Origin: Guadua angustifolia | Lineage: Eukaryota; Streptophyta; Magnoliopsida; Poales; Poaceae | Length of the DNA stretch: 64,000 nucleotides | NCBI GenBank assembly: GCA_036346375.1 | Contig: CM070502.1 | Coordinates: 15,786,924-15,850,923 of the forward strand | Reading direction: 5' to 3' | Shown here: piece by piece, positions 34,271 to 46,982 of the stretch | How positions within the stretch are numbered: position 1 is the first letter of the stretch | How the letters are laid out: the number at the start of each line of letters is the position of its first letter | Translations under genes and position numbers: made by a program | Notes under the pieces: model-generated | Told to the model about the DNA's origin: nothing | The model's input: only the letters and a program-made list of their open reading frames with translations | Database searches by the model: none

Positions 34271-36649
34271 CAGTAAAGGTCAAAATTTGATTTCTTGAGT
34301 CTTTCAAGTTTCAATACCCTACGTTATGAGGAGCTATCATTTATGTAGTTTTTATGTCTTGATCATCTATGGGGATTAAACCGATAGAAGCTAATTATTT
34401 ATCCTGTATGATGGCTTATTATGGTAACTATAACGTTAATGTGTAGTACATATGGCCAGTGATAAACCGATCGTAATGGTCCTATTTATTTCACCGCAGA
34501 TCATGTAATTATCCTTTCCATAAGGCATTGATGCCGTGATGTTCCCCTCAGAGTTGTATAGAATGCATTGCTCATACCAATGTTCTGAAGCCCGACTTAA
34601 ATAGATGGACTGGACTGATCTAGTAAATCCAACTTCTAGAGGTTCCCCTCTGAAATTTATTCGTTGTTTAAGTAGTCAGCAGTCTCAGAAGTTGGCGGGA
34701 CAACATTCATCTCCAACCGTATTACCAGAGAAATGAAGCAAGTCAAAATCTTTGAGGCAGAAGTGTGCTGATGCTGAAAATAAAGATCCCCATAAGGCAA
34801 AAGGCCATGAGCAGATGACTGATGTAGTGAATGGAAAGTCCAATGTCCTAGGAGGTTTATGCTGGAAAGCTAATTCTTGATAAGAAAAATGAAAGTCCAT
34901 CACACGATCATCAACCTGTGAATGAGAAAGTCGATATTGATGCAAGAATCACAAGCAAAGCCTTGATATGGGGTTCTTCCATACTTCAGCTTGATGAAGT
35001 TGTACCTGTATCAGATAATATATGCAACACCTCTGTTGTTATGTTGCTCATTTTACCATGCATGTGTACCTTCCCCAATTATATATCATCTGCTCATATT
35101 GTCAGGTATCCTATAATCCCTGTATCCCACATTTTACTGTGCATGCATACCCTACCAAGAAGTCTTTCTTTCGAAAGACTCAGATAGTTCAGAAGGAGGA
35201 GGCCATTTTGTGGATAGCATGCTTTGCTGATCAGCACATCTACATTAGCATGCTATCTAATCATGCAATATCGAGTGTTAACCAGGACCTGGATATACCT
35301 ATTGGTGAGGATTTATTTGATCAACCAGCTATCGAATGTAAACCTCCACCAAGAATACTTGTTATATTGAATCCTCGATCTGGGCAAGGATGATCAAGTA
35401 AAATTTTCCGTGAGAAAGCAGAACCAATATTTAAGGTATTTTTTTTATGTTTTCATCATATAAGCTATCATGCCCTGTGTGGAACATGAGAATTTTTCCC
35501 GATTCTTGTGGGAATTGAACTGTTTCATGTGAATTACTGTGTGCAAAACGGAGCCTTAAACTTCTAATTTATTTTAAAATTGCTCTATGTTACAATTGAT
35601 TTAATTAATTCTTTCTATCTAGTTTTATAAAATCACTTAAAGTTCCTTTGTGGCCTTTCTATAGATAATTATATTTCAGTTCCTTTTGATGTAATGCACT
35701 TGAATTCAACCTTGAAATTTTTTAGTCCAACAAAGATAATTTTTACTTGATATCTTTCAATAATGCACCAAGGGGCTGTTTTACTTTTCCCTCTGAATTT
35801 GCATACCCTTGTTTGTGCATTGCAAGGGGTCTGGATGCATTTGATTGCCATCCTCCACACACTTGCCTCCTCACCTTAAAATTGTCTCATGCAGAGCACA
35901 CAATTTATTTGCTTTGAGGGAGGGTAGTTTGTTTGCTTCCATGATGCATGGTTAAGATCCTGAATCTCAAAAAAATTATTGCCCAAAATTGGGACATCTA
36001 TTGAGGTTAATAGCAGTATAGCACTGACATATTTGGTGTCATCACTTCTGAAACATTGTTGTGCTGTCATGTTAATGACATAATGTAATTGTTTTTACCT
36101 GGATTCCAAATAGTGTAACAATTCCCTAGAGCTAACTAATTTTAAGATGCTCTAACTCTTAAATGTTGCCATATTTGATTTTTTTAGTGTGATGCTGGCC
36201 ATTTAGCTAACTTGTCTTTGTTTTCTACCTTTTTTAGTGCATTTCAGATATGGCAATATTTGTTCCTTGTTTTCTATCAATTTGCTACAAGAAGATGGAT
36301 TATTTTGGCATTATTGTCTGTTTATTCTTTAATAATGTTCTCATTTGTCCTGATTTCTTAGTTTTTCCCCTCTTTAACACATTGCTATCTGGTATAGCTT
36401 GCGGGTTTTCAGATGGAGTAGTTAAAACTACTCACGCAGGTCACGCAAAATCTCTTGCATTTTCTGTTGATTGCAGAACATGCCCGGATGGTATGACACA
36501 CGACTAAGTAATTTAACTACATTCAAGAAAAAAAGTGTTCCATCTTGTCTTACTGATATAAAGTGTTTTGTAGGGATTGTATGTGTTGGTGGTGACGGAA
36601 TTGTAAATGAGGTTTGTCCTTTTCTTAACGTTCATATTTGGTTGACCAG

Positions 36650-36914
36650 TTGTCCCTCCATTCCTAATTCTAAGAGCTTTCTAGCCTTAAATTCTTGTTT
36701 CTTAATCCTAAATATAAGTCTTTCTACTTTTTCAAGGAGACCTGCTCACATTCTTTCCCCTTATACTCTTCCCTTTTTACTCCTATCAATAGTTTACATA
36801 CTCTTAATAAATAAGGATTTGGATAAACAAATAGGGTTATGGGGGGCCATTTTAACTTATGCCTATATCCATGTGCCCAAGCCTAGATAGACATATATTT
36901 GGGACCAGAGGGAG
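36650..36914. mobile_element. Stowaway-like MITE in an LCBK1 intron
   Basis: The right end reads tttgggaccagagggag followed by TA, and the left end is a decayed 'tccctccattccta'. Both match the 'ctccctccgtccca' Stowaway (Tc1/mariner) termini. It contains 'aaatataagtctttcta', typical of this family. Confidence 0.65.
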
Positions 36915-37575
36915 TACTTGGTAAATTTACATGCCAATTTAGAAACTCTACTGCAGGTGCTCAATGGTCTTCTTAGCAGAAGTGACAAAAAAGAAGCTGT
37001 ATCAGTCCCAATCGGGATAATCCCTGCAGGGTCTGATAATTCGCTTGTCTGGACTGGTCTTGGTGTCAGGGATCCCATATCTGCACCATTGTCAATTGTC
37101 AAGGTATTCACTGAAATGCATATTTACCATATTTTTGTCAATAATCTTATCACTATTATTCAATTCAAAAGTTCCTTTATAACTTTTTATGAAAATAAAA
37201 GTTTGGCATAATTCATGTATGGGTTATCAAATCTCTTGATATGTTCAATTGTCTTTTCTCTCACTCTTCTTATCTGCTCCTTAAGTCATGTCCAAGCATT
37301 GCAACATATGTGATTACGAACAAGGTTTAAAAAATTCCATTTTAGATCTGGTCTATTGGAGAGCATCTGGCGATGATAGCTGGTTCCTACCACTTTGAGG
37401 TGTTTTTTTTCTTTTTTGTGTGTGTGAAACAAACACCCACACTGAAATGAAACTTGGCTGGAACTTGTCCGAAATCAGCTGGATTTTGGTGTAACATCCA
37501 AACATATTTTTTCATTTATTTTTCTTTCTATTTTACACAACATGAGAGACTGTAGTTCTTCGGTGATATTAACTA

Positions 37576-37837
37576 CTCCCTCCATCCAGTTCATAGGGCA
37601 TATTTTCTCTTGGCACATACACCAAGGAGATATTGAAAATAACTAGACTGCCCCTAATTATTATCTCTAAGCGTTATCTTCAATGCATGCATGTAGAGAA
37701 TATCAAGGAAATCTGGATATTTATTAGGGGTATAAAGGGAATATCACACTAATTTTTGCATTGGAACTTGAAATACACCCAATATTTATGGACAAGACTA
37801 TTAAAAAAATACGCCTTGTAAACTTGGACAGAGGGAG
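37576..37837. mobile_element. Stowaway MITE (262 bp) in an LCBK1 intron
   Basis: Inverted ends ctccctccatccagtt and aacttggacagagggag are flanked by TA on both sides (37574-37575 and 37838-37839), the Tc1/mariner target duplication. Non-coding. Confidence 0.85.
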
Positions 37838-38133
37838 TATTAATAATGATATTGAGGATTTAATTCTGAATGTATCTCCAGTTTGGATTGAATATGTAGA
37901 ACTAAAACTGTCTTTTTCTTCTGACCAATTTATGCTAAATAATTAACCATGTTACGACGCTATCTATAATACACTTCCAATTCACATTGAAATTTAATAT
38001 GCCGAACTTACGTCTTCAGAACATGTCATCCATATTATCGAAGTTGTGTTGATTTATTCGTTGATATAGCAAGAATGCTAGGCTAGAAATAGTGGACAAT
38101 TGTAATGCAGAGAAGGCAAAAAGAGTGACATAT

Positions 38134-38489
38134 TGATACGAAGGGACTTGCGCATGTATACTTTAGGAAACGATCTAAGGCCAGGGCCTAGGATCGATTG
38201 ATTGAGTCTATTTCTGTCAGGACTTAAAGTCCTATTCTGAGTCAGTTTGTTATTTTCATAATTAGGAGCTCGAGTCCAATAAGTAGAAGGATGTTCCATT
38301 ATAAATAAGAGAAGAAACTTCAGGGGAAGGGACGTTTTGTTGCTAACCCTAAAACGGCTGGTGGCTCCGCACAGCCGACTACCTCGCCATAGGGCGTCGC
38401 AAGCATCTCGCTGCTGCGCCGTCCATCTCCACCTCTCGCTCAGGTTTACGGCCAGGAACAAGGTTGTTCGATCTCGAGCATCCGTATCA
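38134..38489 (+). repeat. 5' LTR of the gypsy element
   Basis: Begins TG and ends CA with inverted tips tgatacg/cgtatca. A TATA element (attataaataa, about 38300) marks the U3/R region. The last 113 bp are duplicated at 41760-41872 with no differences seen. Confidence 0.92.
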
Positions 38490-38529
38490 ACTGGTATCAG
38501 AGCCGACCGATCTCTCGGGCAGGGCCAAC

Positions 38530-40142
38530 ATGGAGGATCGGCTTGGTAGGTTGGAATCAACGGTAGCACAAGGCCAATCTTCCATGGCCAACATGCAGAA
38601 GCAGATGACGGACATGCGGGAATCAATGGATAAGCAGATGGAGGAATTGAAGGGGATGTTCCGCGATCTTGCCAAAAGCGTCGGCAAGCAGCCGGCGTTC
38701 CCTCCCAACCCCAACCCCGTGGCCCAGAAGACCAGCGCCAGCGTGGCGTCTGCTGAGGCGCACGCACAACGATCGCAAGGGCGCGGTTTGGACGGACTGG
38801 TCGCTGACGAAGACGGTGACGAGTGGGATCGAGGAAACAGCCGCGATGGCCGCGGGGAGAGACGCTGGGCTCCTCGAGCATCGAGGCACGACCTCGATAC
38901 TTATGATGGATCGGACGATCCGTTGCTGTGGATACGACAAGTGGAGCGATTCGTTCGCCTTTATGATGTGCCCCAGGACGAGTACGTCGACATGGCTGGT
39001 CTCTATTTGCGGGGTGAGGCGCAGGCAGTTTTGGATAACTGGCAGCAAGATGTGCCGCACATAGCCTGGGAAGATTTCTGCGAGACCTTTGTTCAGCGGT
39101 TCTCGCGACAGCCCACGGTTGGCCCCTTCGGCGATCTAATCAATCTCAAGATGGGCACCGGTCGTGTTGATGATTTTTCCAAGGAATTTCAGCGGTTACT
39201 AGCGCATGCTCCGCGCATGGATCGAGCACATCAGATCGAAGCCTTTATTGCTGGTCTTTCGCCGACTCTAGCGACGGATGTCAAAAGGGACTGACCCCGG
39301 GACTTGGCTGATGCTATTGGCCTCGCTCGGGAGGCAGAACGTCGAGAAGACACGTGGATTTCCAGGATCTCTCAAGCTGTACAACTGGCGGTTTAGTAAG
39401 CCTTCTCAAGAGGGCTCTTCTGACTTCAACACAACCCAACCGAAATTTGTGCCGACTCTGTCGCCACCAAGTCGTGGCCGCAATCGGTGATGTCGAGGCG
39501 TACAACCTCTGTTGCACTAGCTAGTTCCCAAGCTTCAACAGCACATCGGCTCAGATTCGTGACCAATTTGTCCCAGTGAGATGGTGGGCCTTGAGAGAAA
39601 AAGGGCTTTGCTACAATTGCGATGAGATCTACTCTCCCGGGCATAGGTGCAAACGCTTGTTCCATCTTGAAGTAGATAGTGGAGGCGAGGAAGCTGATGA
39701 GGAACAGGTCACAGAAGAGAACGAACCGGCCTTATCCATCATGGCTGTTCGAGGTCCTAGTAAGGTGGGAACCATGCAGTTTTTTGTTTCAATGGAGGGG
39801 CTCGAGTTGCTGGGATTGGTAGATACAGGCAGCACTCACAATTTCTTGTCTAGCCATGCAGCAAGCAAAATGTCGGTCGCTCAGGTGCAAGTGGCAAATG
39901 GCGCTCATCTTCCTCGTTTGGGGCACATTCCAGAGGGTCAATTCGCTCTTGGACCGCATAAATTCAGCGCTTCTTTCTTGGTGATTCCACTTGATGGATT
40001 TGACGTGGTTTTGGGAGTTAAATGGCTGCAGCAATTGGGTAATATTCACTGGAATTTTGATTCTCTCCAAATGTCCTTTGAGGTTGGAAATCAGACCGTG
40101 GAGCTCCAGGGCATCAGGAAGCATAACAACCCAAGTTATTAG
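38530..40142 (+). pseudogene. gypsy gag and aspartic protease, broken
   Basis: A frame from 38530 encodes a coiled N-terminus and the retrotransposon gag domain (LDTYDGSDDPLLWIRQVERF; GLYLRGEAQAVLDNW), ending at a TGA at 39292. After frameshifts, a zinc knuckle CYNCDEIYSPGHRC (about 39609) and a protease active-site LVDTGSTHNFLSSHA (about 39809) follow in the frame ending at 40142. A second stop lies just after 40140. Confidence 0.88.
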
Positions 40143-41581
40143 TAGCTGAAACGGACAATTCCGAGGCTGCTCTCGCATCTCTTCTCGAAGAGTTCGGGGA
40201 CCTTTTTGACACACCACAGGGATTGCCTCCGTCCAGATCTTGTGACCACCGTATTTGTCTCAAACAGGGCACGGACCCAGTGGTGGTTCGGCCATACCGG
40301 TATCCCTATCGGCAAAAGGATGAAATCGAGCGACAATGTGAAGAGATGTTGGCCCAGGGAATTATTCGTCCGAGTTGTTCGCCTTTCTCCTCGCTTGTTC
40401 TATTGGCTAAGAAGGAAGATGGGAGCTGGCGATTTTGTGTGGATTACCGGGCTCTCAATGCCAATACTATTAAAGACAAATTTCCTATCCCAGTCGTGGA
40501 AGAACTCCTTGATGAGCTACATGGTGCACAGTTTTTTTCCAAATTGGACCTTCGCTCGGGGTATTATCAGGTCCGTATGCATGAGGAGGATATTGCGAAA
40601 ACAGCGTTCCGTACTCACCAAGGCCACTTTGAGTGGTTAGTAATGGCATTTGGGTTGTGCAACACCCCGTCCACCTTCTAAGCTTTAATGAATGAGGTAC
40701 TCGCTCCATTCCTTCGGAAATTTGTGTTAGTTTTCTTCGACAATATTTTGGTATATAGCAGAACAAGGGAGGAGCACTTCCATCATCTTCAGTTGGTTTT
40801 GGAAAAACTGAGGCAACATCATCTATTTCTTAAGCGTGCTAAATGTTCCTTCGTCCAACACACTGTTGCCTACCTGGGCTATGTCATCTTGGCAAAGGGG
40901 GTCGATGCCAATCCCAATAAGGTGCAAGATGTGGATCGTTGGCCGCAACCCACCTCGGTGGCCGGAGTACAAAGTTTCTTGGGTCTCACAGGGTATTATC
41001 GGCGCTTCATACACCATTATGCGGCCATCGCTGCACCCCTCACCAATTTGCTTCGTCGAAAGGAATTTTGTTGGTCTTCGGAGGCCACTGCTGCTTTCAA
41101 CAAGTTGAAAACAGCACTGATGACTGCCCCAGTTCTTCGACTACCGGATTTTACTTCTACCTTTATTGTCGAATGTGATGCATCTGGTTCCGGTATCGGC
41201 GCCATATTACAACAAGAGGGTCACCCCATCGCCTTCTACAGCCGGCGTCTGGCAGATCGTCACATGAAGCTGGCAGCATATGAAAGGGAACTTATTGTTC
41301 TATCTAAAGCTATTCGTCATTGGAGGCCATACCTCTGGGGTCGGCCTTTCATCGTCCGAACTGACCATGCTAGTCTCAAGTACTTATTGGAGCAAGCCTT
41401 AATCACACCACCCCAGCAACACTGGTTGAGCAAACTTATGGGCTTTGATTTTGTGGTGGAACATAAACCAGGTCGTTCGAATCAGGCGGCGGATGCCCTG
41501 TCGCATCTCCCCACGCCGGGGTCAGCCTCCTGCGCTGCCCTTACTATACCGCCAGAGTCCGCCCGAGCACGCTGGGAGTAG
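40143..41581 (+). pseudogene. gypsy reverse transcriptase and RNase H, broken
   Basis: The reverse transcriptase runs in one frame with RPYRYPYRQKDEIERQ, WRFCVDYRALNANTIKDKFP and KLDLRSGYYQVRM. A TAA at 40679 replaces the Gln usual in TFQALMN. The catalytic box reads VFFDNILVYS, where the family has FFDDILVYS, so one of the paired aspartates is Asn. RNase H follows (VECDASGSGIGAILQQ; YERELIVLSKAIRHWRPYL; RTDHASLKYL). It stops at 41579-41581, before any integrase zinc finger. Confidence 0.9.
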
Positions 41582-41759
41582 GAACTTCGGCAAGATGTGG
41601 AGATCATTCGGCGGTTAGCTCAGCTTCCTGTCGATGTTGTTACAACCGGCGACCAGTTAGTCTCACAGGATTCGGCGGGGCTGGCTGATCAAGCCCCATT
41701 GTCCGAAGTAACTGGCAGGGGCTCAAGAACCTCTGACCAACAATCTTTCCCTCCCTGTT

Positions 41760-41872
41760 GACTACCTCGCCATAGGGCGTCGCAAGCATCTCGCTGCTGC
41801 GCCGTCCATCTCCACCTCTCGCTCAGGTTTACGGCCAGGAACAAGGTTGTTCGATCTCGAGCATCCGTATCA
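41760..41872 (+). repeat. Truncated 3' LTR (113 bp)
   Basis: Matches 38377-38489 of the 5' LTR base for base as far as I can read. The missing U3 together with the missing integrase implies one deletion that joined pol to the R-U5 part. Confidence 0.9.
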
Positions 41873-44642
41873 CATATACAGTTCCCGCAAGCATATTTTA
41901 ACTTTAGAGAACATCCTGGATGGAGACTACCTATGGGAAGAAAAGCAAGGTCGATTTTGAAACAATTTGCACACTTTAGTTTGGGGAGACTTGCCTCCGC
42001 AGCTTTGCCAAACATTTGTAGTTTAGTTAGCAGAATACCAATATGTATCTCTATGATATGTATGCAAAGTTGAATACACCGGTGTACAAAACATGATTAA
42101 ACTGTTTTCACACAACATTGCTTGCGATATACTCTCATGTGATGCTATATAGGACATTGTCATTCTGAGCTTTTCCCTACAAGGACTGTCTGTTGGTTGC
42201 AAGGGGGCTCTGCTGCTCTAGACGTATTTGCTGTGGAATGGATCCAGTCTGGGCTAATACATTTTGCCACTGCAGTTTCATACTATGGTTTTCTCAGTGA
42301 TGGTAAATTCATAGCTTGAGTAAGAATCAATGATTCAATATATTTGCTTCATTCAGCTTTTTTTTCGTTTTTGACTCTCATTATTCTGAAGCAGGCATGA
42401 GCTAATATTGGTGTTATACACTTATACATGCCGATCAAGAAAAACTGGTATAAATTTGTGTTAATATATTTGTGATTCATTGATTTAGTTGGTCATAATA
42501 CAATGGATGTGCTAATATTTGAAGTAATATGCTTAATTCATCATTCAGATTGGAGCAAAAAGCTGTTAGCTGATATATATTTAGCAATATATGGCAACTG
42601 ATGAAATATTTCATATCTAGTCCAAGGCCACCTTCACATCAAACAATTAATCTGCATGCCATGTCCACTTGTTTCAGAATTCAAACCTTGTGTCTGAAAT
42701 GGATTTTTACCACTGTACTTTTCAGCCAGATCATAAATGTTTTTTTTTTCTGAATGCTTCACTTAATTACCCATGTGCCCTGTACCTAGAATCCCATCCC
42801 GCTGAAGCTAAAAAGATTTAGAATGGCAGTAGAAAATGAACTACATTGTTCGCATACATTTTCAATATGTTGTTATGGAGTATAGTCACTGTATCATATG
42901 TATTTGCATATGCATTTTAATGTAATATTGGAAACGTTATCTTATTTCTATGCTGCAACGAATTTTTTATTGCAGTTCTGGAACTTTCCGATAGATATCA
43001 GAAGAGATTCGGTCCTCTTCGGTAATTTGTGTCTGGAGTTTTGAAATTGTTGTGTTTACCCAACTATTTCTATGAGTTGGAGTACCTTCCTATGTCATTA
43101 GAGATGGTTGGGCAGAAAAGGAACAAAGAGCAGGACAAAGTTGATATGACAGACCTCTATACTGACATAATGCGCAGATCAAAAAGAGAAGGAATTCCCA
43201 GAGCTTCCAGTTTATCAAGCATTGACTCTATTATGACTCCTAGTAGGATGTTAGCGGGAGAATTTGACTCATCAGGCAGCACGGTGGCAAGCACCAAGCC
43301 ATCAGAGTATGTCCGTAGATTTAACCAGAAAGCAAAACGTCTGTCCCTGGCAGAAGCAACATGGTTTCAGAACTGGAAGAAGTATTTCACCCTCAACCCC
43401 ATCATTCAGCAAGTACAAACAGACCAAGGCCAGGTCTAACACAAGAGACGAGAGAAGTTCAATTGGTTTGGCTGCTACTATGACACTCGCTTGTCTTGCG
43501 CAGCCCCATCAATGCATGATAAGGAAGATATTTTGTCGACGATATCAGATCCAGGGCCTGTTCGGGACTCTGAACCAAGGTGGGACGCTGGCCCAACTTG
43601 GGATCCTGAACATCCCTTCGAACTTCCTGCGCCACCAGAACACACAGAAAGTGGAGTGTCGAAGAAAATTGTTCCGTTGTTCCGAATTTAGATGAGAAGT
43701 GGGTTGTAAGAGAAGGGCACTTTCTTGGTGTTCTAGTATACAACCACTCATGCAAGACAGTGCAGAGTCTGAGTTCTCAGGTTATTGCACCTAAAGCTGA
43801 GCATGACGATAACAGTTTAGACTTGCTTTTAGTTGGTGGAAAGGGAAGATGGAGATTGTTAAGGTTTTTTTGTACTCCTGCAGTTTGATCGTCATCTTTT
43901 TCTACTATATGTGGAATATGTAAAGGTAAGATGCGGTTTCCTTTGCTGGAGTTATTCATTTTCTCTTCTTAGTCCTTTTTAAAGAGCTTTTGATTGGAGT
44001 CATGGGCAACCTAATGTTGTGGATGTTTGTTGGGGCAGCTATTTCCATTACTGTCATCTGCCTTTTGTGCTTCCTTAAGGACTTTCGACTACACTTGTGG
44101 CAAATCTACTATCCATGTGTGTTTGTGTAGACATGTCTGGAGATAAACTTAAGTGTCAAGAAATCATAGCAAATCTTATTTGGTAGTTCCTAATTTTGCA
44201 TATAATCTTGTAAAAAGGTAGATGCGCCTCCAACTCTTTTTTGTCTCTGATTCGAGACCGTTGTTCACTTGTTCTTTCGAGCCGATGAGGTGCATGCATA
44301 TTCCCATTTTCAGTTATTGCCTCATTGGTTGCCAGCACCTATAGCACACAGCAATTTAGGTCTGGCTTCTGTGCATTTGTATAATAGTGTAGCAAGGCTG
44401 GCTTTACTCCTTACTCTATATAGCATAAAAAAAATAGAAAATCTGCAGTAGCTCGGTATTAAATTTTTAACCAGTGTTCTGCCATGACACAGGTGAAATC
44501 AGTAAAGCTCACGCCTGGCACAAACACTCACAATGGTTGCGGTATAGATGGTGAGCTTTGTCGTGTCAAGGGGCAGGTACTATGCTCTTTGCTACAAGAA
44601 CGGTGCAGACTTATTGGCCAACAGTGCACACAACCTTTGTAA

Positions 44643-46720
44643 GAGCTGTAAATCTTTCAGACTTAACAAGTTTTGAAGGGGTATATCTCCGTTGACTCTT
44701 CTGTTTGACTGATTTCAAGATGTCTATTTATAAACCTACATCTCTGCTAGCAAGGGTGAATGTGACTATGTGAGGTATTGGTTTTGGATTCAGAACATAC
44801 GTTTAGTTTGGACTGGACCGCCAACAATTTTGTGAGGTTTTCTGTATATTTGAGCTTTTATAAGAGTGTATTCAAATACTTTTTGTTGGTATAATCTTTG
44901 GTTTTTCCTGTTCTGTATCTGTTATGTCATTACAAATTTATGACAAACTTAGTAGTTTGCAATCCATGCAGCAGCTGGCATGGTAGTCTTCCAAAATCAA
45001 AACTGGCAGTATTGAGGGGTTCAATAATCCCAACTCTTGGAGTGAAGTCCCTTCAATTTTCATTGCATTTTGTGATTTGATCTGGTTTAGTTACGTTAAC
45101 AGGTTCACTCCCTTCAATTTTCATTGCATTTTGTGATTTGATCTGGTTTAGTTACGTTAACAGAGTGCCCGTTTCTTGTATTGCGCAATTTTGTTTACTC
45201 TTGCCACAGATTTATGTGACTGCGTATTTATGTAGTACTTTTTGTAACTGTCATTATGGCGAATTCCTTTTTTGGTTCCAGCAGTGATGGAAATAATCAC
45301 CTGACGTAATGTAAGAATGAAACCACCGCCACGGTGATGTTATAAGCCGTTTGTAATTTGGATTTGATTTCTATTTGGTCCTAGACAGTGCTTCAAAAAT
45401 AGCATCATTGAAGATAAAACGAAAAACATGAGTTGGGTAATTCTAAATGAGCTCGTTATTTTGTTGGGGGGGTTTGAATGGGTGTTCTTGGAAAGTGGAT
45501 CACCATCCCTGTCGGTGACAGACAAAGGTAACCAAAGGTCACTGTTCGTCTGTTCTAGTTTCTGGATGTGTCATTCGGGTTTGTCTGCCAAATAGTTATA
45601 TTGTGACTTGTTGTACTGCTGTTGAATTAACCCGTGTTCATTCGATGCCGTTTCTTTTTTTAAAAAAATCTTTACAGCAAGTTGAGAGGCTTGCTACACC
45701 AATTGAAAGCACAAGTTAAAGTGTGTTTTCTCTGATTCATCGAGTGTTGCTGAATGCCGACATCCCGGTTAATTTACTACCGAGTTGTTTCTGTGAGATG
45801 CATATCGTTTTGGCGGCTCCTTCCTGGTAAGCATGTCCCAAGTAAGTAAATTACCCTGTGCACTTTGCCTGCTTGTAGAAAACAATTGCATGCTTAGCAA
45901 GTACTGTCTTCGTACGTAGCTGCCATTGTAACTGTTGAAATTTTTTTCTCCTGTTGCTGGAGCTATTGAAGAACACTTGTAGGCTGTAGGTGCAGCAGAA
46001 GGCAACCCGGTAACTTGCACGGTGGGCGGAAAAAAAGGTACACCAACAGGTAAAAAAGTTAAGTCTCATTCTCTCGTACAGTCAGTCAGCATTTGCCCCC
46101 CTCCGTCATATTCCTTGGCATCAGCTCCGTTCAACATCTGCCAGCGTTGACAGCTTCTGCGTGTTCCACACTTCCGCTGCCCCTCTCGCTGTCTCCTTTT
46201 GAACTGCTCTCAAACTAGTCATTTTTTTTCCTTTCCTTTTTGCAATTGGCACGAGCCAAAGATTTGTGTTTTTGTTAATTTATTGTTTGCATGCAATAGC
46301 AAGAGCAAAGAAAGGCTATTTGGTTAGTGGATAGGCGTATGTTGCCATGCAAGTGGTTAGTTTGGCTAATTGGCTTGCTCGAAGTAGGGCTGCCAAGCCA
46401 ATGAGAATTGGGAAGTGGTTGTACGGATAACCACTCTAGTTTGATGGCGTCGATTATGCACGTCATTTCCAGTAGTCGGTCATGATCACGCCCATATAGA
46501 TATACATCGGGATATGGTTGCTAATGGATGAGTAAGATCATCAATGCCACTCTGTCGTTGGTGGAAGATTTGCAATGCTATTCATTCATGTTAAAATTAG
46601 CTAGGTTGGTAGACATAGTGCTAGCTTAGTGTACAATAGAGCTAATGAACCCTTGTAATCTTGCCAAAGTCTAGGACGCAACGTATACTCGTATAGTATT
46701 TGACTCCAGTTAATGCTAAT
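44643..46720. other. 3' flank of LCBK1 and spacer
   Basis: No gene recognised. Contains a 61-bp-spaced tandem duplication (45048-45163). The first few hundred bases should include the former LCBK1 3' UTR. Confidence 0.45.
45048..45163. repeat. 61-bp tandem duplication
   Basis: A 55-base core starting tcccttcaattttcattg and ending acgttaacag occurs at 45048-45102 and again at 45109-45163 with no differences seen. Confidence 0.95.
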
Positions 46721-46728
46721 ACAGAGTA

Positions 46729-46982
46729 CTCCTTTTGTTGATTTTTTATAAGACATATTTTGACTAGACGTATAGATTAAAAAAGAATATCTAAGATACC
46801 CTTTCATTAAAGACTTTGAATTTACCAGAGAGACTAGTTTATATAGTAAATCATGTATAATGTTTGGAAAAAAGAATAAATAAATAAAGACAAAAAAAAG
46901 AAAGTAGTATTAAAGATCTATGCATATTTTATAATTTTTTACAAGACTGTAAACCAAATAAATCTTATAAAGATCAACGGAG
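46729..46982. mobile_element. Degenerate Stowaway-like MITE
   Basis: Left end ctccttttgttgattttttataag and right end cttataaagatcaacggag are imperfect inverted copies of the 'ctccctccgttg..ataag' type. TA precedes the left end, but the right side reads ct, so the target duplication is decayed. Confidence 0.6.

Larger units (their letters stand above)
38134..41872 (+). mobile_element. Ty3/gypsy retrotransposon, internally deleted (3739 bp)
   Basis: The 5' LTR is 38134-38489 (356 bp, starts tgatacg, ends cgtatca). A primer-binding site tggtatcagagc follows at 38492. The 3' LTR is reduced to 113 bp (41760-41872), identical in sequence to the end of the 5' LTR. The 5-bp duplication catat lies at 38129-38133 and 41873-41877. 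Between the LTRs are gag, protease, reverse transcriptase and RNase H, but no integrase, polypurine tract or 3' U3. The insertion lies in an LCBK1 intron. Short LTRs and gag style suggest a chromovirus-type lineage, but I cannot settle the clade. Confidence 0.92.
34685..44642 (+). pseudogene. LCBK1: Sphingoid long-chain base kinase (LCBK1-type), disrupted
   Basis: LCBK1 phosphorylates sphingoid bases such as sphingosine, using the DAGK-catalytic fold. Recognisable exons: about 34690-35013 (DIDARITSKALIWGSSILQL), about 35105-35435 (PPRILVILNPRSGQG), about 36384-36480 (THAGHAKSLAFSVDCRTCPDG), 36573-36612 (GIVCVGGDGIVNE, the nucleotide-binding GGDG), 36958-37104 (VLNGLLSR ... IPAGSDNSLVW), about 42208-42302 (LDVFAVEWIQSGLIHFA), 42976-43925 (LELSDRYQKRFGPLR; DLYTDIMRRSKREGIPRASS; SLSSIDSIMTP) and 44493-44642 (NTHNGCGIDGELCRVKG ... 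stop). Splice sites are kept. Breaks: TGA at 35391 directly after SGQG (a CGA to TGA type change), a lost base near 36418, TAA at 43023, and frameshifts near 43360, 43430 and 43870. A gypsy element sits in the intron between 37104 and 42208. Identity is strong. Whether the breaks are real or sequencing errors is open. Confidence 0.88.

Noticed and set aside
38623..40217. Minus-strand frames opposite gag and protease
   Set aside because: Antisense shadows of the gypsy coding region.
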